Positions 50,987 to 60,220 of a stretch of 64,000 nt of DNA are shown here, piece after piece. The position numbers and the translations under genes are program-made. Source of the stretch: Halomonas litopenaei (GTDB lineage: Bacteria; Pseudomonadota; Gammaproteobacteria; Pseudomonadales; Halomonadaceae); NCBI RefSeq assembly GCF_017303055.1, contig NZ_JAEKJT010000003.1:186001-250000 (forward strand). The letters run 5' to 3'. How positions within the stretch are numbered: the first letter of the stretch is position 1; each line of letters begins with the position of its first letter. A model generated the notes under the pieces. It was not told where the DNA came from and did not search any database. It was given only the letters and a program-made list of their open reading frames with translations.

Positions 50987-51020
50987 ATCGTACTTTGCTG
51001 AATAAATCGTACTTTACTGG
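50971..51020. repeat. 19-bp tandem duplication over the binding-protein stop
   Basis: GTACTTTGCTGAATAAATC occurs at 50971-50989 and 50990-51008, then a partial copy (GTACTTTACTG) at 51009. The first unit holds the stop codon, so the protein is unchanged. The remainder of 50987-51362 has a 26-codon frame at 51153 without a ribosome site and the promoter of the next gene. Confidence 0.92.
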
Positions 51021-51362
51021 ATACACAGTGCGTTGCTGAGTCACCTCACCCTGGCACTGCATGACGTCGACCCCCTGGGGTCGGCGTCAACCACCACCGA
51101 TCTGGACCTGAGCTGACCTGACGTGCCTTCACCCTTGCTCCTCCACGGCGCGATGCCCCTGTCTCGTCCCCTATGCCTGCCCCAGTCGCCCTGGCTGGAT
51201 GGCTTCGCCCTGAGCGAGTGGTTCGACGAATAATCGCTGGCGTCATCGGCGCCTGGCTATCTCCCGTACGACATCCCCCCGGTGTCTTTCCGCCTTATTA
51301 TTGTGGGCGGTGAGCTTGTGTCTCGACCACACAACACTTTTCCGTTATTTGAGGATTTCCCC

Positions 51363-52145
51363 ATGCCACGCTCTCCCATGCCGTTTGCCTCCACCCTGGC
51401 AGCTCTGATGCTTGCCACCCCTCCCGTCCTGGCCGACGACCCCCTGCGCCTGGCCGTTGACGTGCCCTACGAACCGTTCGAGTACAAGACCGCAGATGGC
51501 ACTCTGACTGGCTTTGAAGTGGACCTGGGCAATGCCGTCTGCGCGCACCTGGAGATCCAGTGCACCTGGGTGGAGCAACCCTGGGACGGCATGATTCCGG
51601 CGCTGATGGCGCGCAAGTTCGACGCCATCATGTCGTCCATGGCGATCACCGAGGAACGCAGCCGCCAGGTACTGTTCTCCGAGCCCTACTACACCACGCC
51701 GAGCGCCTGGATCACGCCGCGCGGCCGGGAGATCGACATCTCCGACAAGGCAAGCCTTGAAGGGCTCACGGCTGGCGTCCAGCGCGCTACCCTGCAGGAT
51801 CGCTATGTGACCGACCTGTACGGCGATGTGCTCGAGGTACGCCGCTATGCCAGCGCCGACGATGTGGTCGCCGACCTGCGTGCCGGCCGTCTTGACCTGA
51901 CCTTCATGGACTACCCCATCGCCGAGGCGATGATCGAGATCGATACCGAGGCAAGCGACTTCGTGCGCATCAGCGACTTCATCAAGGAGCCCGACAACTA
52001 CTTCGGACAAGGCGTCGGCGTTGCCTTCCGCAAGCGTGATCGCGACCTCGCCGAGCGCTTCAATCAAGCGCTGGCAGAGCTCAAGGCCAATGGGACCTAC
52101 GACGAGATCATGAGCGAGTACTTCAGCTACGACATTAAACTGTAG
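51363..52145 (+). CDS. Second periplasmic amino-acid binding protein
   Basis: This 260-residue paralogue of the gene at 50219 has a signal peptide (MPFASTLAALMLATPPVLA), the same LAVDVPYEPFEY and GFEVDLGNAVC motifs and the same Cys pair (AVCAHLEIQCTW). The two proteins differ in much of the ligand cleft (SPSAWITPRGREIDI here), so it probably serves another amino acid or dipeptide with the same permeases. GAGGA precedes the ATG. It is followed by the IadA-like gene, which could process isoaspartyl dipeptides. Confidence 0.92.
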   Translation: MPRSPMPFASTLAALMLATPPVLADDPLRLAVDVPYEPFEYKTADGTLTGFEVDLGNAVCAHLEIQCTWVEQPWDGMIPALMARKFDAIMSSMAITEERSRQVLFSEPYYTTPSAWITPRGREIDISDKASLEGLTAGVQRATLQDRYVTDLYGDVLEVRRYASADDVVADLRAGRLDLTFMDYPIAEAMIEIDTEASDFVRISDFIKEPDNYFGQGVGVAFRKRDRDLAERFNQALAELKANGTYDEIMSEYFSYDIKL

Positions 52146-52255
52146 CCATGCCCCTACCAGATCCGGGCGGTGAACGCCGCCCGGCCTGGAGTGCCGAACG
52201 CTGGCTGGCGTTGCGCCAGCCACATCCCAGCCTCGACCGACCCGCAGGAACCGCC

Positions 52256-53413
52256 ATGCTGACCCTTCTCAAGAATGCGCGGCTGTATGCCCCAGCTCCG
52301 CTTGGCCTCAAGCATCTGCTGATCGCCGACCAACGCATCGCCGCCATACTCGACCCGCAGGATAGCCCGGACATTCACTTGCCCGGTCTCACGGTCCAGG
52401 ACCTGGAGGGGCGGCGAGTGATTCCTGGCCTGGTGGATCCGCTAGTCCATATGACCGGCGGCGGCGGCGAGGGCGGCTTTGGCACCCGCACCCCGGAGCT
52501 GCGTCTCGAGGACGCCGTGAGCTCCGGCGTCACCACCCTGATCGGCGCCCTGGGGACCGACGCCCTGACCCGCACCCCGGCCAACCTGCTCGGCAAGGTG
52601 CGCGAGCTCGCCGCCGGGGGACTGAGTTGCTACGCCTATACCGGGTCCTACCAGCTGCCCCCGGTCACCCTGACCGGCTCCGTCGCTCAGGACATTCTGT
52701 ATATTCCTGAATACATCGGTGTGGGAGAGGTCGCCATCAGCGACCACCGCGGTTCCCAACCGTCCGTTCAGGAGCTGGCCCGGCTGGCATCGGATAGCCG
52801 CACTGCGGGCATGCTGGCGGGCAAGTCCGGCATTGTGTTCATCCACACCGGCGACGCCGCAGGGGGACTCGAGATCCTGCGCGAGGTGGCACGCACCACG
52901 GCGCTGCCTATCGCTCAGTTCATGCCCACCCATATCAACCGCACCGCGACCCTGTTCGAAGACGGGCTGCGTTTCGCCCGTGACGGCGGCCGCATCGACC
53001 TCACGACCAGTACCACCCCGGAGCTGCTCGCCGAGGGCGAAGTCCCCGCCTCGGAAGCGGTCGCGCGGGCGCTCAAGGCGCGTGTCGAGCCCTCGCGCGT
53101 GACGCTCTCGTCAGACGCCAACGCTTCTCTGCCGCGCTTCGATGACCATGGCCGCTTCATTGGCCTCAAGGCGGGACGCCTCGACAGCCTGTTCGAGGTC
53201 GTGGGCGAATGTGTCAACGACCACGACATCGCGCTGGAGAACGCACTAGGCTTCGCCAGCAGCCACAGTGCGGACGCCTTGGGCCTTGCTCGCAAGGGAC
53301 GCCTCGCGGTGGGGCAGGATGCGGACCTGCTGGTCCTTGCTGACGACGCCTGGGCAATTGACGAGGTCTGGGCGCTGGGACGATGCGTGCATCGACGTGA
53401 CACAGATCGTTAG
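52256..53413 (+). CDS. IadA-like amidohydrolase with a changed metal site
   Basis: This 385-residue protein aligns by eye with isoaspartyl dipeptidase (IadA), which removes isoaspartyl dipeptides: TGGGGEGGFGTRTPE, VGEVAISDHRGSQPS, HTGDAAGG, MPTHINRT and SSDANASLPRF. In E. coli IadA the first metal site uses His-x-His (DQHVHL) and a carboxylated Lys. Here the first His is replaced by Leu (DPLVHM) and the Lys position appears to be Glu (VGEVA). The other His and the Asp are kept. It may bind one metal, or have another activity. I set the start at ATG 52256; the open frame from 52148 is Pro/Arg-rich. Confidence 0.82.
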   Translation: MLTLLKNARLYAPAPLGLKHLLIADQRIAAILDPQDSPDIHLPGLTVQDLEGRRVIPGLVDPLVHMTGGGGEGGFGTRTPELRLEDAVSSGVTTLIGALGTDALTRTPANLLGKVRELAAGGLSCYAYTGSYQLPPVTLTGSVAQDILYIPEYIGVGEVAISDHRGSQPSVQELARLASDSRTAGMLAGKSGIVFIHTGDAAGGLEILREVARTTALPIAQFMPTHINRTATLFEDGLRFARDGGRIDLTTSTTPELLAEGEVPASEAVARALKARVEPSRVTLSSDANASLPRFDDHGRFIGLKAGRLDSLFEVVGECVNDHDIALENALGFASSHSADALGLARKGRLAVGQDADLLVLADDAWAIDEVWALGRCVHRRDTDR

Positions 53414-53556
53414 TCGTGTAAGGATTATTGGCGGATCACAGACTGAAGGCTGTCCCACGAGCTTGGGCGGCCAGCGCAACGACCGTTGAGTGAGCGTGCG
53501 ATGGCTGACAAATCGATGTGCCAAGCCCGTGTCTCCCCCATCCACGAGGAGAGCCT

Positions 53557-54003
53557 ATGAAAACCTACGACAAGTCACCCGAGGCCATTGCCCGTCTCAA
53601 TCGTGAACAGTACCGGGTCACTCAGGAGAGCGGTACCGAGCGTCCTGGCACCGGCGAGTATCTGCATCATCATGAACCGGGCATCTACGTGGACATTGTC
53701 TCCGGCGAACCCCTGTTCGCGTCGTCGGACAAGTATGAGTCCGGCTGCGGATGGCCAAGTTTCACCAAGCCCATTGCGCCTGCCTACGTCAATGAACTGG
53801 TGGACTCGTCCCATGGCATGATCCGTACCGAGGTGCGCTCCAGCCATGGCGACAGCCACCTGGGTCATGTCTTTCCAGACGGCCCTAGAGACAAGGGTGG
53901 CATGCGTTATTGCATCAACTCGGCGTCGCTCAGGTTCATCCACCGCGATGACATGGAAGCCGAAGGCTACGGCGAGTACCTGGATCAAGTGGAGGAGATC
54001 TGA
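53557..54003 (+). CDS. msrB: Peptide methionine-R-sulfoxide reductase
   Basis: This 148-residue enzyme reduces methionine-R-sulfoxide in proteins. The active-site Cys is in [10 protein letters not shown], and SGCGWPSF and [13 protein letters not shown] complete the MsrB signature. The zinc-binding CxxC pairs seen in many MsrB proteins are absent, so this is a zinc-free form. The ATG at 53557 follows GAGGAGAG. msrA starts 3 bp after the stop, so both stereoisomers are handled by one operon. Confidence 0.95.
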   Translation: MKTYDKSPEAIARLNREQYRVTQESGTERPGTGEYLHHHEPGIYVDIVSGEPLFASSDKYESGCGWPSFTKPIAPAYVNELVDSSHGMIRTEVRSSHGDSHLGHVFPDGPRDKGGMRYCINSASLRFIHRDDMEAEGYGEYLDQVEEI

Positions 54004-54005
54004 AC

Positions 54006-54515
54006 ATGGCACTACAACGCGCAGTTCTGGCAGGAGGTTGCTTCTGGGGCATGCAGGATCTGATCCGCAAGCTGCCAGGCGTCGAAAGTACACGTGTCGG
54101 CTACACCGGTGGCGACGTGGAAAACGCCACCTATCGCCACCATGGCACCCATGCCGAGGGCATCGAGATCATGTTTGACCCGGCGGTGATCAGCTATCGT
54201 CGACTGCTGGAGTACTTCTTCCAGATTCATGATCCGACGACGGTCAACCGTCAGGGTAACGATCGTGGCATGTCCTACCGGTCCGCCATCTACTACGTGG
54301 ACGAGGACCAGAAGGCAGAGGCGCTGAACACCATTGCCGATGTCGACGCCTCGGGACTGTGGCCGGGCAAGGTGGTGACCGAAGTGGAGCCTGTAGGCGA
54401 CTTCTGGGAAGCCGAGCCGGAGCACCAGGATTACCTGGAACGTCTTCCCAACGGCTATACCTGCCACTTCCCGCGCCCGGATTGGGTCCTGCCCAAGCGC
54501 ACGGAAGAGGCCTGA
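54006..54515 (+). CDS. msrA: Peptide methionine-S-sulfoxide reductase
   Basis: This 169-residue enzyme has the GCFWG active-site motif (Cys12) and [19 protein letters not shown], the MsrA signature. It reduces the S-epimer of methionine sulfoxide using thioredoxin. It is immediately downstream of msrB. A strong terminator follows at 54583-54608. Confidence 0.95.
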   Translation: MALQRAVLAGGCFWGMQDLIRKLPGVESTRVGYTGGDVENATYRHHGTHAEGIEIMFDPAVISYRRLLEYFFQIHDPTTVNRQGNDRGMSYRSAIYYVDEDQKAEALNTIADVDASGLWPGKVVTEVEPVGDFWEAEPEHQDYLERLPNGYTCHFPRPDWVLPKRTEEA

Positions 54516-54582
54516 GGTTGCCTCCAGGCAGGCGGCAATCGCGCGCTAAGCACGCGATATCCTGCCGTTGGTATGCGAACTG

Positions 54583-54612
54583 CGACACCGCCCTTCTGGG
54601 CGGTGTCGTCGT
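54583..54612. terminator. Terminator between convergent msrA and MerR genes
   Basis: CGACACCGCCC (54583-54593), loop TTCT, GGGCGGTGTCG (54598-54608), followed by TCGTCGTTT. The perfect 11-bp stem can serve both convergent genes. Confidence 0.8.
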
Positions 54613-54624
54613 TTCTCACGGGGT

Positions 54625-55080
54625 TCAACGCCGGGGATGCGCACCGCCCACATGAACCCCGGCGTCTCCTCCACGACTCACGTCCCCTACCGGCTGCGCC
54701 AGTTCGTTGAGAATGCCGCACTCTCCCGCCGTGCCATGCCCCGCGCAGCGCTGCCTGAGCCCCTCGAGCTCCGCCTTCAATCGGGACAGCTGGGCAATTC
54801 TCTGCTCCACATGGCCCAGGTGTGCCTCGATCAGCGCATCGGCATCTTCACAGGGATGCTCCGGGTGATCCTGGCAGACCAGCAGCGCGCGGATTTCGTC
54901 CAGGGTCATGTCCAGCGCGCGGCAGTGGCGAATGAAATCCAGCCGCTCGGCGTGGGCATCACGATACACGCGATAGTTGCCGTCACTGCGCTCGGGCTCG
55001 GGCAGCAACCCTTCGCGCTCGTAGTAGCGCAGCGTTTCTACCTTCACCCCACTACGACGGGCCAGTTCTCCTATCTTCAT
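54625..55080 (-). CDS. MerR-family heavy-metal regulator (CadR/PbrR type)
   Basis: This 151-residue regulator has the MerR HTH (MKIGELARRSGVKVETLRYYEREGLLP). A long dimer helix is followed by a metal-binding region with Cys in VCQDHPEHPCED and CAGHGTAGEC, and a short C-terminal tail VHVGGAHPRR with His. This Cys/His pattern fits CadR/PbrR proteins, which sense Cd(II), Pb(II) or Zn(II). It is divergent from the metal ATPase at 55281 and should bend the promoter at 55218-55250. Confidence 0.88.
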   Translation of the reverse strand: MKIGELARRSGVKVETLRYYEREGLLPEPERSDGNYRVYRDAHAERLDFIRHCRALDMTLDEIRALLVCQDHPEHPCEDADALIEAHLGHVEQRIAQLSRLKAELEGLRQRCAGHGTAGECGILNELAQPVGDVSRGGDAGVHVGGAHPRR

Positions 55081-55217
55081 CTACGGCCTCCCCATTCTCT
55101 CGACGTTCTTGGCATGTCACCGACGCTCTTGGCATGTCACCGAAGCTTGCGCCATGCCTTCGCCGCCCATGCTGGACGTCTTCTCGCGGCAGGTGATCTC
55201 GTGGCTCACTTGGATGC

Positions 55218-55250
55218 TTGACTCTGTAGTCACTACAGGGTGTCAACTTG
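55218..55250 (+). promoter_or_regulatory. MerR-type promoter/operator of the metal ATPase
   Basis: TTGACT (55218-55223, -35) is followed by the perfect dyad CTGTAGT-C-ACTACAG (55224-55238) and a -10-like TCAACT after a ~19-bp spacer. The lengthened spacer with the dyad inside it is the hallmark of MerR-controlled promoters. Confidence 0.82.
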
Positions 55251-55280
55251 GATACCAGAATCCTCTTTGGAGTTCCAGGC

Positions 55281-57677
55281 ATGGCTGATCTTGAGCGCCA
55301 GACACCGTCAGACGACCCCTCATCCTGCTGCAGTGTCGGGCACACGAAAGCGCCCTGCGGCAACGACCCGAGCAGAACGTCGAGTGCGCACTGTGCGTCG
55401 ACCGAGCCTGCGTCGAGCAAGAGTGCGTCGACCCAGAGTGCGTCGACCCAGAGTGCGTCGACCCAGAGTGCGTCGACCCAGAGTGCGTCGACCCAGAGCG
55501 CGTCGACCAAGAATGCACCGACCGACAGTACCTCTGCGGCTACGCCGGAAGGCACTCAGCGCCTGGACGTGATCGTTGACGAAATGTGCTGTCCGACTGA
55601 AGAGCGCGTCCTGCGCAAGGCACTGAACAGCCTGCCAGGCGTCGAGCAGCTGACCTTTGACACCATGCAGCATCGGCTCACCATCCATCACCGAAATGTG
55701 GACCGCCGGGCGGTCGCGTCGCGTATTCAGGAGGCGGGAATGACGGCTCGCTTCCTTGACCAGGCCAAGCAGGAGCCCCCCCGCGATAGCGCTTCTCTGC
55801 CCTGGGCTCGCCTGGCCGTCGCCGGCGCACTGGCTCTGGGGGCAGAGGTCACCGGCTGGCTTGGCCTGGGCGTGCCCTGGTTGGCGGCGCTGCTGGCCAT
55901 TATCGCCATCGCCATGGTGGGGCTGCCCACCTGGAAGAAAGGCTTGCTGGCGCTACGCCAGGGCACCCTCAACATCAATGCCCTGATGAGCGTTGCCGTC
56001 ACCGGCGCGATGCTGATTGGGCACTGGTCCGAGGCGGCCATGGTGATTGTGCTGTTCACCCTGGCGGAACATCTGGAAGCGCGCTCGCTGGAGCGCGCCC
56101 GCCGGGCCATCTCAGGCTTGCTTGACCTGGCGCCGCCCATGGCAAGAGTGCGCGACGAGAGCGCAGCCGAGGCAAATCGTTGGCGCGAGATCAAGGCAGA
56201 AGAGGTCAGGCCTGGGACTTTGGTCAGGGTGTTCGCCGGTGAACGCCTGGCGCTGGATGGTGAGATCGTGCGCGGTGAAGCGAGCCTGGATGAAGCCCCT
56301 ATCACGGGCGAAAGCCTGCCTCGCGAACGCGGTCCAGGCGACACCGTTTACGCAGGCTCGATCAATCTATCCGGCGATCTCGACTATCGCGTGACACGCG
56401 ACGCCAGTGACACCACCCTGGCCCGCATCATTCACGCCGTAGAGGACGCCCAGTCACGGCGTGCGCCAACTCAGCGCACCATCGATCGCTTCGCCGCCGT
56501 CTATACGCCGGTGGTCTTTGTCCTGGCGCTGGTCGTAGCTGTCGGCTGGCCTTTGCTGGGCCTCGGTCCGTGGCTCGACGGCGTCTATCGTGCCCTGGTC
56601 CTGCTGGTCATTGCCTGCCCCTGCGCCCTGGTCATCTCGACCCCGGTCACCGTGGTCAGCGGGCTCGGCGCCGCCGCTCGCCAGGGAATTCTGATCAAGG
56701 GAGGCGCCTTTCTGGAGCAGGCCACCCGCCTGACCCACCTGGCCATGGACAAGACCGGTACCCTGACCGAGGGCAAGCCACACCTGGTCAGCGCCTGTGC
56801 CATCGGCAACACGTCCGACAAGGACTGCCACCGCCTGGCCGTGGCCCTGGCCGAGCGCTCCAACCATCCGGTGTCCCGCGCTCTGGTGGTGGGGTTGGGC
56901 GCGCAGCCCGATGTCTCTCTCGAGCAGGTCGAGGAGCGCAGTGGTCGTGGTCTAGTGGCCAGGGAGGCGACAAGCGACACCGATATGGCTGCTCGGTTAT
57001 GGCTCGGCAATGGCCGTCTGGCCCGCGACATGGGCGTCGACGACACGGTACTGCTGAGTCATGGACCAACGGATGATGCTGCTGGCGTCGTCTGGCTTGG
57101 CCGCGACGCGAACGTGCTGGGTAGCTTCAAGGTACGGGATGCCCTGCGTCCAAGCAGCAAGGCGGCGATCAAGCGCCTGCACCGTCAAGGCGTCAAGGTC
57201 AGCGTGCTCAGCGGCGATACTCAGTCTCGGGTCGATGCCATCGCCCTGGAAGCCGGCATCGACGAGGCCTTCGGCGAGTTGCTGCCGGAAGACAAGCTCG
57301 AGCACCTCGATGCCCTGGCCAAGCGCGGCACCACCGGCATGGTCGGCGATGGCATCAACGATGCACCGGCGCTGGCCCGAGCCGATGTCGGCATCGCCAT
57401 GGGCGCGGCGGGCAGCGACGTGGCCATCGAGACCGCCGATATCGCGTTGATGAACGATGACCCGGCCAGCCTGCCGAGGCTGATCGACCTGGCCCGCACC
57501 ACTCGGCGACTGCTGGTGCAGAACATTGCGCTGGCGCTGGGGATCAAGGCCGTGTTTCTGGCCCTCGCCCTGACCGGCAACGCCACCCTGTGGATGGCCG
57601 TCTTCGCCGACCTGGGATCGAGCCTTCTGGTGGTAGGCAATGGGCTGAGGATTCTGACGTATCGGACCGAGTCATAA
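55281..57677 (+). CDS. cadA: Cd/Zn/Pb-exporting P1B-type ATPase
   Basis: This 798-residue pump expels Cd2+, Zn2+ or Pb2+ across the inner membrane. The N-terminal ~75 residues are Ser/Thr-rich with five perfect SASTQ repeats (55422-55496). A metal-binding ferredoxin-like domain with MCCPTEE follows (the usual GMxC is changed to EMCC). Catalytic motifs are complete: TGESLP, the CPC of [18 protein letters not shown] and [12 protein letters not shown] chose ATG 55281 because GGAGTT precedes it; the TTG-started extension at 55248 overlaps the promoter. It is divergent from the MerR gene. Cys residues near the N-terminus (CC and Cys at ~15-40) may also bind metal. Confidence 0.93.
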   Translation: MADLERQTPSDDPSSCCSVGHTKAPCGNDPSRTSSAHCASTEPASSKSASTQSASTQSASTQSASTQSASTQSASTKNAPTDSTSAATPEGTQRLDVIVDEMCCPTEERVLRKALNSLPGVEQLTFDTMQHRLTIHHRNVDRRAVASRIQEAGMTARFLDQAKQEPPRDSASLPWARLAVAGALALGAEVTGWLGLGVPWLAALLAIIAIAMVGLPTWKKGLLALRQGTLNINALMSVAVTGAMLIGHWSEAAMVIVLFTLAEHLEARSLERARRAISGLLDLAPPMARVRDESAAEANRWREIKAEEVRPGTLVRVFAGERLALDGEIVRGEASLDEAPITGESLPRERGPGDTVYAGSINLSGDLDYRVTRDASDTTLARIIHAVEDAQSRRAPTQRTIDRFAAVYTPVVFVLALVVAVGWPLLGLGPWLDGVYRALVLLVIACPCALVISTPVTVVSGLGAAARQGILIKGGAFLEQATRLTHLAMDKTGTLTEGKPHLVSACAIGNTSDKDCHRLAVALAERSNHPVSRALVVGLGAQPDVSLEQVEERSGRGLVAREATSDTDMAARLWLGNGRLARDMGVDDTVLLSHGPTDDAAGVVWLGRDANVLGSFKVRDALRPSSKAAIKRLHRQGVKVSVLSGDTQSRVDAIALEAGIDEAFGELLPEDKLEHLDALAKRGTTGMVGDGINDAPALARADVGIAMGAAGSDVAIETADIALMNDDPASLPRLIDLARTTRRLLVQNIALALGIKAVFLALALTGNATLWMAVFADLGSSLLVVGNGLRILTYRTES

Positions 57678-57772
57678 GCGCGGTGGGATCGAGGGAGTCA
57701 GGCATATGCTCTACATCTGCCTATCGACGCAACTACGCTATGCGGAGAGCGAAGCCTAAGGAGGAGCGCGAC

Positions 57773-58003
57773 ATGCGAACCGTGTCGATTTTCAAGAATG
57801 GCAAGAGCCAGACCGTTCAACTGCCCGCTGACATGGCCTATGAAGGCATAAGAGAGCTGGAAATCACCCGAGACGGCGATGTGATTACCCTTCGTCCTGC
57901 TCGCCCGTCCTGGGAGTCATTCAAGGATTTACCCAAGGCAGACGACGACTTCCTGCAGGAGCGCCCCTCCGTCGTGAACAACGAGAACAGGTTCCCCTTG
58001 TGA
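57773..58003 (+). CDS. vapB: VapB-family antitoxin
   Basis: This 76-residue protein has an AbrB/SpoVT-like N-terminal swapped-hairpin domain (SIFKNGKSQTVQLP) and a C-terminal ...PSVVNNENRFPL tail, typical of VapB antitoxins that bind both DNA and VapC. AAGGAGGAG precedes the ATG. The gene overlaps vapC by one base (TGATG). It should repress its own promoter. Confidence 0.87.
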   Translation: MRTVSIFKNGKSQTVQLPADMAYEGIRELEITRDGDVITLRPARPSWESFKDLPKADDDFLQERPSVVNNENRFPL

Positions 58004-58383
58004 TGACCTATATGCTCGAAACCTGCACTTGCTTGTTCATTATGCGAGAACATCCGGTGAGGGTTATCCAGCGTTTGAGCGAAGAGGCCGAATCGGGAAA
58101 CCGGAACGTCGTATCGGCCATCACCTACGCTGAAATGCGCTACGACCAGGTCGGCAAAAAGGCGTTGGCCAAACACAAGACCTTGGTGGACGAGTTCGTC
58201 AAACGACTCGATGACATCTTGCCGTGGGATCAACTCGCGGTAGACGCTGCGCTGACAATCATGAGCACTCTAAGGAGCGCGGGCACCCCCATCGAGTATA
58301 ACGATACGGGGATCGCAGGGCACGCCATAGCATCCGGCGCCATTTTGGTGACCAATAACGTTCGAGAATTTGGCCGCGTCTAA
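58003..58383 (+). CDS. vapC: VapC-family PIN toxin with altered first catalytic motif
   Basis: This 126-residue PIN-domain protein would be an RNase that cleaves tRNA or rRNA. The usual VapC start 'YMLDTN' carries the first catalytic Asp. Here it reads YMLETCTCLF, with Asp changed to Glu and the adjacent Asn to Cys. The remaining acidic residues (YAEM, YNDTGIAGHA) and the LVTNNVREFGRV end are normal. The change may weaken the nuclease. It overlaps vapB by one base. Confidence 0.86.
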   Translation: MTYMLETCTCLFIMREHPVRVIQRLSEEAESGNRNVVSAITYAEMRYDQVGKKALAKHKTLVDEFVKRLDDILPWDQLAVDAALTIMSTLRSAGTPIEYNDTGIAGHAIASGAILVTNNVREFGRV

Positions 58384-58460
58384 GGCCTTGTGTATCAGGA
58401 TTGGTGTCATCAACACCCGACGTGATCCGGGGTCGAGTGCAGCAATTGAGCAGCGTTTCC

Positions 58461-59105
58461 CTAGGCGAGCGGGGCATCGAGAAGATGACGATCGAACCCC
58501 GACTCGACAAGCATGCGCCAGGCGCACAGTACATCGCCAGGAATGGAGACCGGTGACTGATATCCGAGTTTGGGATAGTGCAGCATCCGATGAAGGTCAC
58601 CCACCATCTCATCGATCAGCCCAAGCACCCCGATCTGGTTGGATACGTCATCGGGAAAGGCCGTAGCAGGGGCATCGATGGCAGCTGTCAACTCTGGCCA
58701 CTGCACAGCGAGGGTATGCTTCACGCGTAAAACAGAATTCCGCTTGGTCACAAACGTTGCACGACGCACCCCGGGGAGGAGATCACGGGAAAAGCGGATA
58801 TTCTCCGCGAAATTGGTTGCACGTCTTTCCAGCGTGATCTGCCCTGCGTCAACCCCCAGCGAGCGTGCTCGATCAAGGAACACATCGGCCTCGCTTCGCT
58901 CCCACAAATGACGTGTCCAGTTGCCAGTAGCCCCGGTTATCAACATACGAGGAGCGGTACCCGCTCTCATCAATGCACTGGCATGATCGCACACGCGCAG
59001 ATCATAGGAACCACAGACAATGATGATATCCGAAGGCACCAGACAAGCCGGCTGGCCTTGAAGAAACGCCCAGAGCGTCTGAGCATCGCGCATTACCGGC
59101 GTCAT
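58461..59105 (-). CDS. YdcF/SanA-like (DUF218) protein
   Basis: This 214-residue protein fits the DUF218 family (YdcF of E. coli): IIIVCGSYDLRVCDHAS, ITGATGNWTRHLW, ERRATNFAENIRFSRDLL, then RATFVTKRNSVLR. The fold is Rossmann-like and YdcF binds SAM, but no reaction is established. I chose ATG 59105; the open frame to 59168 adds an unconserved leader. There is no membrane segment. It is next to repeat A copy 3. Confidence 0.78.
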   Translation of the reverse strand: MTPVMRDAQTLWAFLQGQPACLVPSDIIIVCGSYDLRVCDHASALMRAGTAPRMLITGATGNWTRHLWERSEADVFLDRARSLGVDAGQITLERRATNFAENIRFSRDLLPGVRRATFVTKRNSVLRVKHTLAVQWPELTAAIDAPATAFPDDVSNQIGVLGLIDEMVGDLHRMLHYPKLGYQSPVSIPGDVLCAWRMLVESGFDRHLLDAPLA

Positions 59106-59173
59106 CGGCGGCCCCCAACAGTATCGTAGACGTTGATCGATTCGCACCCTCACTTCGCATTCAGTCACGTCCC

Positions 59174-59330
59174 GCTAGGCTTTGTCCAAAGAAGTCCGAA
59201 AAATCGGCAAGTGATGGCTAGCCAAGGCAAAAATCGGTGAGGAAACGCAGTCTACAGGGTGGAAGCGAGCCGCCTGATCCGATTTTTAACGCCGTATTAC
59301 CGAGCGCAGGCACTTTTCAGACAAGCCCTG
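59174..59330. repeat. Dispersed repeat family A, copy 3
   Basis: This ~157-bp element starts CTAGGCTTTGTCCAAAGAAG and ends CTTTTCAGACAAGCCCTG. It shares GCCAAGGCAAAAATCGGTGA, GATTTTTAACGCCGTATTAC and CGAGCGCAGGCACTTTTC with the other copies but is the most diverged, and its right CTAG has become CTGG. Confidence 0.85.
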
Positions 59331-59402
59331 GTGCCGCGAGTCTATCTCTACCCCGCTGTACCTATACCCCGCTAGCGCATCGCTTCGCCTTGCTCTGCCC
59401 TC

Positions 59403-60131
59403 CTACCTGACCGCGATCGCCTCGCGCATAAAGCGCAGTATCCACTCGGCCATCACGGCGTCGTCGATGCGCCCGGACAATGATGCCTGTCCCTGGCGCA
59501 CCCGGGCGTCTCCCACCAGGCCCTGGCGCAGGTTCATCAAGTCACGGGAGTAGTCCGGGCGAAATTCCGGGTGCCCCTGAACCCCGAGGAAGCAGCGGCC
59601 CACCCGGATCAGGTAGTGGGGACAGAAGCCACTCCCCCCAAGCGTACAGGCGCCATCGGGCAGCACCTCCACCTGGTCCTGGTGACTGACCAGCAGGTCA
59701 AGCGCTTCCTGCCATGGCGTCATCCAGGGTTCGCGTTCGACTACCCGATTGTTGGACAGGCCAACCCCCCACCCCTTGGGGCTCTTGATGACCTCGCCGC
59801 CTAGCGCCTTGACGATCAACTGGTGGCCAAAGCAGATGCCCACCAGCGGCTTCTCGGCACGATAGAGATCGCGTACGAATCCCTCGAGACGATCGATCCA
59901 GTCATGGCCGTCGTTGACCCCAAACTTGGAACCGGTGGTCAGCCAGGCGTCCACCGCTTCGATATCCGTTGGAATCTCGCCATCCAGGCAGCGATAGACC
60001 TGCCACTCTAGCGTCACGCCAAGATCGTATGCCGCCGGCGCCAGCAACGCCTCGAACATGGCGGGATAGTTGCCATGGGCGGCGATCAGTTCAGGTGCCA
60101 CGTCATCGCACTGCAGTAGACCGATTCGCAT
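59403..60131 (-). CDS. Class I glutamine amidotransferase-like hydrolase
   Basis: This 242-residue protein has the class I amidotransferase triad: nucleophile Cys in GICFGHQ and the His/Glu of VQGHPEF. No synthetase domain is attached. Within a gamma-glutamylation cassette such a protein would release glutamate from a gamma-glutamyl intermediate, as PuuD does in putrescine breakdown. I chose ATG 60131 (MRIGLLQCDD), the usual start of this group. It is the most downstream gene of the minus-strand set 59403-64000. Confidence 0.85.
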   Translation of the reverse strand: MRIGLLQCDDVAPELIAAHGNYPAMFEALLAPAAYDLGVTLEWQVYRCLDGEIPTDIEAVDAWLTTGSKFGVNDGHDWIDRLEGFVRDLYRAEKPLVGICFGHQLIVKALGGEVIKSPKGWGVGLSNNRVVEREPWMTPWQEALDLLVSHQDQVEVLPDGACTLGGSGFCPHYLIRVGRCFLGVQGHPEFRPDYSRDLMNLRQGLVGDARVRQGQASLSGRIDDAVMAEWILRFMREAIAVR

Positions 60132-60220
60132 GATGTTCTCCATCACCAGTACTCCCTTGACGCTGGCCGGCCACCTTGCCAGAGAGCCGCCAGGGCTGTG
60201 TCATCGGGCGAGGCCGGCCG

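Noticed and set aside
51153..51233. 26-codon frame between the two binding-protein genes
   Set aside because: It has no ribosome site and no recognisable feature; it may be a gene remnant, but this cannot be supported.
55421..55510. Regular repeats considered as a CRISPR array
   Set aside because: Units are directly adjacent without spacers and are in frame in the metal ATPase gene.
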